Source of the DNA: Halobacteriovoraceae bacterium
GTDB taxonomy: Bacteria; Bdellovibrionota; Bacteriovoracia; Bacteriovoracales; Bacteriovoracaceae
Assembly: GCA_020635115.1 (NCBI GenBank)
Contig: JACKAK010000002.1
Coordinates: forward strand, 372,001 to 436,000
DNA: 64,000 nt
Direction of reading: 5' to 3'
Under the pieces are notes generated by a model, which was not told where the DNA came from, searched no databases, and was given only the letters and a program-made list of their open reading frames with translations. Of the stretch, positions 44,501 through 51,104 are shown piece by piece; positions within the stretch are counted from its first letter, which is position 1, and every line of letters begins with the position of its first letter. The translations under genes and the position numbers were made by a program.

Positions 44501-44850
44501 TTGAAAAATCTAAACTTATTGCTAAAAAAGGTACTGTTTCGGAGCAAGAATTATATCAAATTCTTGGATACTGGCCTCCTGGAATTGATAAGGATTTATT
44601 AAAACTATCTGCTACAGATAATCAAAGGGCTTCACTGCTTCTTGATGAACAAATATTAAAACATTTCGGAGATGTTTTAGAAGATCCTAGAAGTGAAGAT
44701 ACGATTAAGGCATCTTTATATAAACAAGGAAATACAAAAACGACCGTGAAAGAAAATATTGATAATTATGTTTCACATTTTTTAAAAATTTTAGAAAAAC
44801 AATTTCTTACTGATCGTTGTGAAAGAAGCATGCTGTCATCAAAAGAATAA
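41557..44850 (+). CDS. Exported protein: two degenerate Clp-like AAA+ modules plus FtsH-like (M41-like) zinc peptidase domain
   Basis: A 1097-residue protein with a signal peptide (IIFFSSIFIIQALC, about residues 5-19). Module 1 (about 75-310) follows the ClpB D2 plan, but Walker A is GLPDNGKIA (106-113, Ile replacing Ser/Thr) and the Walker B acids are E163-G164. Module 2 begins FGQDE (479-483), like Clp; its Walker A is PGLGIGKI (515-522) and the Walker B position is F576-K577. Neither is likely to hydrolyse ATP, and the periplasm lacks ATP. The C-terminal part carries HELGH (H831, E832, H835), then IPQGNYLGAVS and FERMLFGKSPGTSLSH, all matching the FtsH peptidase layout. The third FtsH ligand, Asp, is H901. 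AAGG lies six bases before ATG. Function unknown; probably an envelope protease or chaperone. Confidence 0.72.
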   Translation: MSFFKIIFFSSIFIIQALCVEDHDTVYYSSEEIEILQNRKYVSEIRYGDSFESMEKLTKASEFHELFNKSVPNQQHIGLAVRNKLLYYLETFSTNQLSPVHLSLLGLPDNGKIAVSSLLSEFLPVYTYNLDRLVNTKDFNDFYNFLISNNIMDDEFPKILVLEGLEKIRETLIKDGKRISVQNPFFSMIKSILLSGGLPHAIELGNPSYRLSNVFIISTIDLPEDVIVKNMQVQIEDELISDKSYFDFFKDMINDSSLKRSVLRDLFQQDSIGVIEKDVVVFNHYEKEHLIEMITFWLKNTMKNFPRRYLHHSGNHYDQYRMTNINDFAHFFYEKYKTEGDGFSSLRTKIIHSFEQVLFFAEKATLSLARIENTNYLFDFSGDVKRKIILSLDNKNQEINIKISSKVDDQKIESKFTMPFFENINMFVIPGNFSTHPPLESFNFESDTIISEADILAKRKSRSATPARGLKKFISSQVFGQDEYLESLEEDLNLFMTENQHLTGRARSHFILKFPGLGIGKIVKLAGQYLELKKIEIDLSDYKNYDPNEVLDQFAQDLNIKIQNVNPESEKILILFKGLEKFDSVNHLGFETDWPILKVLNDLLEKGLFEIHTSESQFKADLRHAFIFSVFELNSSETFLSNDPRESSIENVLSLYGNLSRDPMIITNFLQEKFQGQLSPSVLHTTYFLKPLNKKEHRSIIKQQLKKVLKDRFYDGSENIAMINVKLQESYISYLEKESIIPAENGRNTRIDSYNKISDHLELALKHIPKEYSLEPLELLFSFNKSTNTYIAHVKVRNKKIKILEKKLKLKYPKIESKGKISIQTLETTFHELGHAWAMIRTGQRFIDLTSIPQGNYLGAVSYELKQQSGVDLILGIYSSLASRSFERMLFGKSPGTSLSHLKKKLGVSQDTYDASSDLFHLLYTLGSNPYGGSLSRNSTQTGINFPQISKSEIEKMERILREMEDYIIEDALAAHPIEFYVEKSKLIAKKGTVSEQELYQILGYWPPGIDKDLLKLSATDNQRASLLLDEQILKHFGDVLEDPRSEDTIKASLYKQGNTKTTVKENIDNYVSHFLKILEKQFLTDRCERSMLSSKE

Positions 44851-44953
44851 AAAATGATAAATCTTTAAAATATTAGCAAATATTCGACACTATGATCGTT
44901 TACGTAATGCAATCTCCATGGAAAAATGCCCGAAAATGATTCAGGGGGTTCAC

Positions 44954-46519
44954 ATGGCCAGAACTGTAGACGAAAGGCGACAAGAGTTGATGGAAATGCG
45001 CTTGCGTGCAGAGCTTGGTGGCGGCGAGAGTCGAATGTCCGCTCAGCATGATCAAGGTAAATTCACAGCTAGAGAAAGAATTGAAAGATTGACAGATCCA
45101 GGCTCTTTTATAGAGTTTGATAAATATGTGACTCATAGGTGTCATAATTTTCATATGGATAAAAAAGAAAAATATCTGGGAGATGGTGTAATCACTGGAA
45201 TAGCAGATATTAATGGGAGGCGAGTAGCAATTTACTCCCAAGATTTTACATGTTGGGGTGGTTCTTTAGGTTCAGCACATGCCAAAAAAATATGTAAAAT
45301 TATGGACTTTGCACTTGAAAATAGAATTCCTCTCATAGGGATTAATGATTCTGGAGGCGCTAGAATTCAAGAAGGAGTTGAATCCCTTGCTGGTTATGGA
45401 GAAATTTTTCAAAGAAATGTTCTTGCCTCTGGGGTAATCCCTCAAATTACCTTGATTATGGGACCCTGTGCAGGTGGTGCTGTATATTCTCCAGGTATCA
45501 CTGATTTTGTTTTTATGGTTAAGGACAAGTCATATATGTTCGTTACCGGGCCAGATGTTATTAAAACTGTAACTCATGAAGATGTTTCTAAGGAAGAGCT
45601 CGGTGGAGCAAAAACTCACAACGAAATTTCCGGAGTTGCACACTTCATGACGGAAGATGAAGATGACTGTTTCGAAAGAGTAAGAGAACTCTTAAATTAT
45701 CTTCCTCAATCAAATACACATCGACCAGATAAAAAATACACCACGGATACAGTTTTTAGGGATAATTTAAATTTAAAGAATATTATACCTGAAAGTTCAA
45801 AAAAACCTTATGATATGAAAGATATTATTGTTGAGGTTGTAGATGATGGTCACTTCCTTGAAGTTAGTAAGGACTATGCAAAGAATATGATCATCGGTTT
45901 TGCGTCTATTGGCGGGATCAGAATCGGTATTGTTGCGAATCAACCACTTTGTAATGCAGGTGTTCTCGATATAAATGCATCTACAAAGTCGGCAAGATTT
46001 ATTCGTTTTTGCGATTCTTTTAATATTCCTATTCTTACTTTAGTAGATGTTCCCGGTTTTTTACCAGGAGTTGGACAAGAACATGGTGGTATCATCAGAC
46101 ATGGGGCCAAACTTATCTATGCCTATGCTGAAGCAACTGTTCCTAAAATTACATTAATTACCAGAAAGTCTTACGGTGGAGCATACATCGTCATGTCCTC
46201 AAAACACCTTGGTTCAGATGTTAATTTGTCTTATCCAACTGGGGAAATCGCAGTCATGGGTGCAGAAGGGGCAGTTAATGTCTTATACAAAAGAGAACTT
46301 GCAACTCTGGAAGGGAAGAAAAAAGAACAAAGACATGCAGATATTTTAAATGAATATGAAGAACAGTTTTACAATCCTTACCGAGCAGCTGAATTAGGTT
46401 TTATCGATGAAATTATATTATCTGAAGAAACCAGAAAGATGATATATCGTTTTTTGAAAGTGTCACAATTTAAGAGTGTTGAAAGACCTGCTAAAAAACA
46501 TGGAAATATACCCTTATGA
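44954..46519 (+). CDS. pccB: Acyl-CoA carboxylase carboxyltransferase subunit (propionyl-CoA carboxylase beta type)
   Basis: A 521-residue protein. ATG 44954 is preferred, with AGGGGG upstream; an in-frame ATG at 44918 lacks a site. Family blocks: QHDQGKFTARERIERL, GDGVITGIADINGRRV, INDSGGARIQEGVESL, MGPCAGGAVYSPGITDF (first oxyanion hole region) and VDVPGFLPGVGQEHGGIIRHG (second). It transfers carboxyl from biotin to an acyl-CoA, probably propionyl-CoA, though the substrate is not settled by sequence alone. It overlaps the biotin carboxylase gene by four bases (ATGA). Confidence 0.93.
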   Translation: MARTVDERRQELMEMRLRAELGGGESRMSAQHDQGKFTARERIERLTDPGSFIEFDKYVTHRCHNFHMDKKEKYLGDGVITGIADINGRRVAIYSQDFTCWGGSLGSAHAKKICKIMDFALENRIPLIGINDSGGARIQEGVESLAGYGEIFQRNVLASGVIPQITLIMGPCAGGAVYSPGITDFVFMVKDKSYMFVTGPDVIKTVTHEDVSKEELGGAKTHNEISGVAHFMTEDEDDCFERVRELLNYLPQSNTHRPDKKYTTDTVFRDNLNLKNIIPESSKKPYDMKDIIVEVVDDGHFLEVSKDYAKNMIIGFASIGGIRIGIVANQPLCNAGVLDINASTKSARFIRFCDSFNIPILTLVDVPGFLPGVGQEHGGIIRHGAKLIYAYAEATVPKITLITRKSYGGAYIVMSSKHLGSDVNLSYPTGEIAVMGAEGAVNVLYKRELATLEGKKKEQRHADILNEYEEQFYNPYRAAELGFIDEIILSEETRKMIYRFLKVSQFKSVERPAKKHGNIPL

Positions 46520-47943
46520 AAAAACGAATTTTAATTGCAAATAGAGGTGAAATCGCAAAACGTATCGCTAGGGCCGTAAGGGAACTGGGTCACATTGCAA
46601 TAGGTGTATGGACAGATGCAGAACCTCACGCTTTACACTTAGAATACTGTCACGAATGGATAAAGTTAGTTGGCAAGTCAAGACAGGAAACATACCTCAA
46701 TATAGATCAATGGGTTGATATAATAACTAAGTATGAAATTGATTGTGTTCACCCTGGTTATGGCTTTTTATCTGAGAATGCTGATTTTGCGAGGGCCGTA
46801 ATCAATACTGGCACCATCTACATTGGTCCCAACGCTGATGCAGTTGAACTCATGGGAAATAAAGCTCTTGCTAAAATGAAAGCGAAAGAAGCTGGTGTTC
46901 CAACTTTGCCCGGAACGAAAGAGCCCGTTAAAGATCTTGAAGAGGCCGTTGTATCGGCCAAAGAAATCGGTTACCCTGTCATCATGAAGGCCATTGCTGG
47001 AGGTGGTGGCCGTGGAATGAGAATATGCTACAACGAACAAGACGTTCGCAATCAATATGATCGGGCAACCACAGAAGCAGAAGCTGCTTTTAAAAATGGT
47101 GCTCTCATACTAGAACGATATGTTGTAAATCCAAGACATATAGAAGTTCAGATAATGTCCGATGGCCGAGGGAGACATTTTCATTTTTTTGAGCGCGAAT
47201 GTACAGTTCAAAGAAGACATCAAAAAGTACTTGAGGAGGCACCCTCTCCCTTTATTGGTTCTGATGAAGAACTCAGAAACCGAATATGTAATACTGCCGT
47301 GGATTTAGCTCGATCAGTTAATTACGATTCAGCTGGAACAGTTGAATTTATTGTAGATGAAAATAAAGACTTTTTTTTCTTGGAGATGAATACTCGGATT
47401 CAAGTAGAACATCCTATAACAGAGGAAATCACCGGAATTGATTTGATTGTTTGTATGATCCAAATTGCCCTTGGTGAGGATTTAGGGATCAATAATCAAT
47501 CAGAAATTACACGTTCAGGACATGCTATTGAATGTAGGATTTTTGCTGAAGATCCCCTGACGCTTATGCCTGCACCAGGCAAAGTAACTGGTTTTGACGC
47601 CGTTTTTCCTCAAGGGGTACGATTTGATAATTCTCTTTTTAGAGGTCTAAATATCACTCCAGATTTTGATCCCATGGTGGGTAAGTTAATAGCTAAAGGA
47701 ATAAACCGAAAAGTGGCCATAAGAAAGATGAGGTCTGCTCTACAAGGGTTAATTCTCAATGGGCTGAAAACTAATCTCCCCCTCCATAAGGCCATGTTAG
47801 AGAATAATGTCTTTTTGGAAGGAACTTATGCGAATGATTTTTTAGATACTCAAAATGTTCAAGAATCAATTGATACTGATATAAACTTGCATAAAATCTT
47901 TAAAGAAATCGCTTCTTTTGAAGCAAGAAAGTTAGGGATCTAA
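46516..47943 (+). CDS. accC: Biotin carboxylase subunit
   Basis: A 475-residue protein with the N-terminal KRILIANRGEIAKRIARAV, the ATP-grasp glycine loop KAIAGGGGRGMRI, ERECTVQRRHQKVLEEAPSP and the catalytic FLEMNTRIQVEHPITEEITG. It carboxylates biotin with ATP and bicarbonate. Full length for a stand-alone subunit. Its ATG overlaps the pccB-like stop, and the biotin-carrier gene starts on the very next base after its stop. It is therefore the partner of this carboxylase rather than of fatty-acid ACC, although it could serve both. Confidence 0.94.
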   Translation: MKKRILIANRGEIAKRIARAVRELGHIAIGVWTDAEPHALHLEYCHEWIKLVGKSRQETYLNIDQWVDIITKYEIDCVHPGYGFLSENADFARAVINTGTIYIGPNADAVELMGNKALAKMKAKEAGVPTLPGTKEPVKDLEEAVVSAKEIGYPVIMKAIAGGGGRGMRICYNEQDVRNQYDRATTEAEAAFKNGALILERYVVNPRHIEVQIMSDGRGRHFHFFERECTVQRRHQKVLEEAPSPFIGSDEELRNRICNTAVDLARSVNYDSAGTVEFIVDENKDFFFLEMNTRIQVEHPITEEITGIDLIVCMIQIALGEDLGINNQSEITRSGHAIECRIFAEDPLTLMPAPGKVTGFDAVFPQGVRFDNSLFRGLNITPDFDPMVGKLIAKGINRKVAIRKMRSALQGLILNGLKTNLPLHKAMLENNVFLEGTYANDFLDTQNVQESIDTDINLHKIFKEIASFEARKLGI

Positions 47944-48447
47944 ATGAGATACTACATAATTGATAAGAAAGACGAAATTAAAATAGATCTAATTAAAACA
48001 ATTCGTCACTCGAGCGAACTCGTTGAGTTTGAATTCGAGGCCGTTATTGATAATAAAGTTGTGAAAAATGAAATTCTATTTTTAAGACAACTGGCCGGAA
48101 AATATTTTGTTTCTAAGGATCAAAAATATTGGGAGAAAATTGCCAAACAAGATTTAAGTGATCGTATTTTGAATGTTAATAGAGTTTTTGATCTTCATAG
48201 AGGATTCAAACCATCAAGCATTGGACAAGAATCTGGCGGAAATTTAGTTACTCAACTTCCTGGTAAAATTGTGAAAATTCTGGTCAAGGAAGGTCAGGAG
48301 GTTAAAGTTGGTAATACACTCGTTGTCCTTGAAGCTATGAAAATGGAAAATGAAATCAAAGCTCAAGCTGATGGGAAAATTATAAAAATTCACATAAATG
48401 AAGGCGATGTACTAGAGCAGGGGGTTTTACTGCTTGAAATGGAGTAA
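47944..48447 (+). CDS. Biotin carrier protein (biotinyl domain) of the acyl-CoA carboxylase
   Basis: A 167-residue protein. Residues about 1-90 are a lipoyl-unrelated beta-rich region; about 100-167 is the biotinyl domain with LPGKIVKILVKEGQEVKVG and the biotinylation site LEAMKMENEIK (K133). In many bacteria this domain is fused to the C-terminus of the biotin carboxylase; here it is a separate gene whose ATG directly follows the accC stop. hflK follows two bases after its own stop, so it may share a transcript with the membrane protease regulators. Confidence 0.9.
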   Translation: MRYYIIDKKDEIKIDLIKTIRHSSELVEFEFEAVIDNKVVKNEILFLRQLAGKYFVSKDQKYWEKIAKQDLSDRILNVNRVFDLHRGFKPSSIGQESGGNLVTQLPGKIVKILVKEGQEVKVGNTLVVLEAMKMENEIKAQADGKIIKIHINEGDVLEQGVLLLEME

Positions 48448-48449
48448 AG

Positions 48450-49454
48450 ATGAGTTTTAATAGTAACCAACCACCTAATCCTGAACTTGAAAAACTACTG
48501 GCCGTAGTTATGGGAAATTTTGGCAAATTCATAACATTTATTATTGGGCTAAGTTTATTTCTGGGTGCTACAACTTGTTATTATACTGTTCAACCTGATG
48601 AACAGGCCATTCTAATAAGACTTGGGAAGTATATAGGTACGTATGGGCCAGGTATACATTTTAAGATGCCTTTTTTTATAGATAATATCAATAAAGTTAA
48701 AACCAAGAGTATCCATCTTGCAGAATTTGGTTTTAAAACCTCAAATTCTAAAAGTAGAGTTACTCAATATAGTGGTGAAAACTATGATGATGAGGCCCTA
48801 ATGGTCACGGGCGATTTGAATATTGCTGAAGTTGAGTGGGTTGTTCAATATCAGATTTCAGATCCTTTTAAATTTTTATATCACACCAGTTCTCCTTTAA
48901 GAAATATCCGAGATGTTTCAGAATCAGTAATGAGGAGAGTCGTTGGGGACAAACTTGTAAGTGAAGTTTTAACCACAGGAAGAACTGAAATTTCAATAAA
49001 CGCCAAAACTCTTATGCAAGAAATTCTTGAAGAAAAATATGATATGGGAGTGAGAATTGTTTCAGTAAAACTTCAAGATGTGAATCCTCCAGATGTTGTG
49101 AAAGCTTCTTTTAATGAAGTAAATAAGGCCAAACAAGAACAGGAAAAGGTTATTAATATGGCCGAAGAACAATACAATAGCGTAATTCCCGAAGCTCGTG
49201 GTAAGGCCGAAAAACTAGTTTCAGAGGCCGAAGGTTATGCAACGGCCATCGTCAATAGGGCACAAGGTGATGCAAATAGATTTTTATCTGTTTTAGAAGA
49301 ATATAAGAAAGCACCTGAAATTACCCGAAAAAGAATTTACCTTGAAACTATGCAGACCGTTTTTAAGAATATAAAAGATGTGACCGTCGTGGATTCAAAT
49401 ATTAAAGGTCTTATGCCAATTTTTTCTAAAGACGGATTAAAAAGAGAGGACTAA
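48450..49454 (+). CDS. hflK: HflK, SPFH-domain regulator of FtsH
   Basis: A 334-residue protein with one N-terminal membrane segment (about residues 28-46) after an NQPPNPELEKLL leader. The SPFH/band-7 domain follows, with VQPDEQAILIRLGKYIG and YGPGIHFKMPFFID. A C-terminal coiled coil includes KAKQEQEKVINMAEEQYN and EARGKAEKLVSEAEGYA. Known HflK-HflC complexes form a periplasmic cage around FtsH and limit membrane proteolysis. The TAATG overlap (49452-49456) links it to hflC. Confidence 0.93.
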   Translation: MSFNSNQPPNPELEKLLAVVMGNFGKFITFIIGLSLFLGATTCYYTVQPDEQAILIRLGKYIGTYGPGIHFKMPFFIDNINKVKTKSIHLAEFGFKTSNSKSRVTQYSGENYDDEALMVTGDLNIAEVEWVVQYQISDPFKFLYHTSSPLRNIRDVSESVMRRVVGDKLVSEVLTTGRTEISINAKTLMQEILEEKYDMGVRIVSVKLQDVNPPDVVKASFNEVNKAKQEQEKVINMAEEQYNSVIPEARGKAEKLVSEAEGYATAIVNRAQGDANRFLSVLEEYKKAPEITRKRIYLETMQTVFKNIKDVTVVDSNIKGLMPIFSKDGLKRED

Positions 49455-50425
49455 TGAAATTAGTAGTGACAATTTTTGTTCTTTTGGTAACACCAATAAT
49501 TTTAATGTCTTCGCTTTTCATTCTAGATGAGGGAAGACAGGCCATCATTACTGAATTTGGTAAGCCTGTCTCTGGGCCTATCGTAAAAGCAGGAGTACAT
49601 ATCAAAAGGCCTTTTTTGCAAGAAGTTCGTTACGTAGATAAGAGAATTCTTTCTTGGGATGGATATCCTAATCAGATTGTGACAAAAGACAAAAAATATA
49701 TCTTTGTTGATACAACTGCGAGATGGAAAATTGTAGATGTTTTAAAGTTTATTCAAACCGTAAAAAATGAAAATGGTGCAAAAGGTAAACTCGATGCTAT
49801 CTTAGATGCTGCGACAAGAGATGTGATCACGGCCCACATTCTTGTTGAAGCTGTTAGAGATAGTAATAAAATTTTAGAAGTCGTCGCAGCTAAGAAAAAA
49901 GAAATTCAAAATCAAATTGCAAAAGGAGTGACGGCCAACGAGGAGGAAATCACTGGAGAGATTGAAAAAATAACAGTTGGAAGAGAACAATTATCTGAAA
50001 TGATTAAAAAAAATGCTGAAAAAGAGCTTGTCGAATTTGGAATAGAGCTTATAGACGTACAACTGAGAAGGATAAGTTATGAGAAGTCAGTTGAGAAAAA
50101 AGTTTATGAGAGAATGATTTCAGAAAGAGGCAGAATTGCTGAAAAAATTCGTTCTATAGGTCAAGGCGAAAAGGCAAAAATTGAAGGGCGTCTTGGGAGA
50201 GATTTGGAAAAAATTCAGTCCGAAGCTTATAAAAGGGCAGAGGAAATTAAGGGGATAGCAGAGGCCAAGGCAATAGCTATATTTGCAAAAAGTCTTTCAA
50301 AGGGCCCCGAATTTTATGAATTTAATAAAACATTAGAATCATATAAAGAAGTCTTAAATGAAAATGTGAAGTTCATTATGTCTTCTGATTCTGATTACTT
50401 AAAACTTATCAAAAAAATTAAGTAA
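49454..50425 (+). CDS. hflC: HflC, SPFH-domain regulator of FtsH
   Basis: A 323-residue protein with an N-terminal membrane segment (about 4-24), the SPFH domain (EGRQAIITEFGKPVSGP and VKAGVHIKRPFLQEV, then DKRILSWDGYP) and the coiled-coil C-terminus with SERGRIAEKIRSIGQGEKAK. Compared with E. coli HflC it has a short Glu/Lys insertion around residues 155-175 (GVTANEEEITGEIEK). It is the last gene of the pccB-accC-biotin carrier-hflKC run. Confidence 0.93.
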   Translation: MKLVVTIFVLLVTPIILMSSLFILDEGRQAIITEFGKPVSGPIVKAGVHIKRPFLQEVRYVDKRILSWDGYPNQIVTKDKKYIFVDTTARWKIVDVLKFIQTVKNENGAKGKLDAILDAATRDVITAHILVEAVRDSNKILEVVAAKKKEIQNQIAKGVTANEEEITGEIEKITVGREQLSEMIKKNAEKELVEFGIELIDVQLRRISYEKSVEKKVYERMISERGRIAEKIRSIGQGEKAKIEGRLGRDLEKIQSEAYKRAEEIKGIAEAKAIAIFAKSLSKGPEFYEFNKTLESYKEVLNENVKFIMSSDSDYLKLIKKIK

Positions 50426-50522
50426 AAATGTGAGAAGAAAAGTGGGCATGATTTGATCAAGTGATATCAAGAAATTATGGAAAATTTCGCCTTGCTTCCC
50501 TAAAAATCAAACTAATGATATT

Positions 50523-50553
50523 CTATCCCTTAGAAGGCTCTAATTAGGGATAG
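50523..50553 (+). promoter_or_regulatory. Hairpin burying the ribosome-binding site of the next gene
   Basis: CTATCCCT (50523-50530) pairs perfectly with AGGGATAG (50546-50553), a 15-base loop between them. The 3' arm contains the only Shine-Dalgarno-like sequence (AGGGA) of the gene starting at 50556, so the fold would block translation. Could be a thermosensor, a protein target, or a DNA operator. Confidence 0.55.
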
Positions 50554-50555
50554 CG

Positions 50556-51104
50556 ATGATTAATTCAAAGAAAGACAATAAGATAATTCTTGAAACAAAT
50601 TTGCAGCCTTTTTTTTATGATAGACTTCAAGAAATCAACCTTACTCTAAATGGGCCAATTCCAAACGAATCAATATATTATACTAGTCGTGTTCTTGAAA
50701 GAATGGGACATAGTCATAAATTTTTTGAGATAGTTGAAGGTAAAGTCAAAAACAAAGTCCTAGGAATAAAACTTTTAGAAGCAACTCAGCTATCAAAATC
50801 AAAACAAAAACAAACATACCAAGAGGTGGGAGATACAGCATTATTAATTTGTGGTTTATTTTCTGAATCTCTAAGGAAAAAACTAATAGATACTTCGTAC
50901 TATTTAGATTTAGGAAGAACTGCCTATTTAAAACTTCATCACCATGTTCCTAGTCTTTATGATGTTGATAATTTTTTTAAACAATATTCTTATTCAATGG
51001 AAGGAATTGTATCTTTAATTTCGTACGTATTCGCAGATAATTTCATGCAAGAATACGATAATGCTTTTTTATTATTCCAAACCGAAAAGCTAAAGGCATC
51101 TTAA
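50556..51104 (+). CDS. Conserved-looking protein of unknown function
   Basis: A 182-residue cytoplasmic protein, not recognised. No signal peptide or membrane segment. It is mostly alpha-helical, with a His-rich patch (KLHHHVPSLYDVDNFFKQY) and a Leu/Cys core (EVGDTALLICGLFSESLRKK). The ATG lies just after a hairpin that contains the AGGGA ribosome-binding site. Its last four bases overlap the end of the convergent M16 peptidase gene. A regulatory or adaptor role is possible but unsupported. Confidence 0.75.
   Translation: MINSKKDNKIILETNLQPFFYDRLQEINLTLNGPIPNESIYYTSRVLERMGHSHKFFEIVEGKVKNKVLGIKLLEATQLSKSKQKQTYQEVGDTALLICGLFSESLRKKLIDTSYYLDLGRTAYLKLHHHVPSLYDVDNFFKQYSYSMEGIVSLISYVFADNFMQEYDNAFLLFQTEKLKAS

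Noticed and set aside
50471..50488. GAAATT/AATTTC hairpin after hflC as a terminator
   Set aside because: It has only six A/T-rich pairs and no T-run follows.
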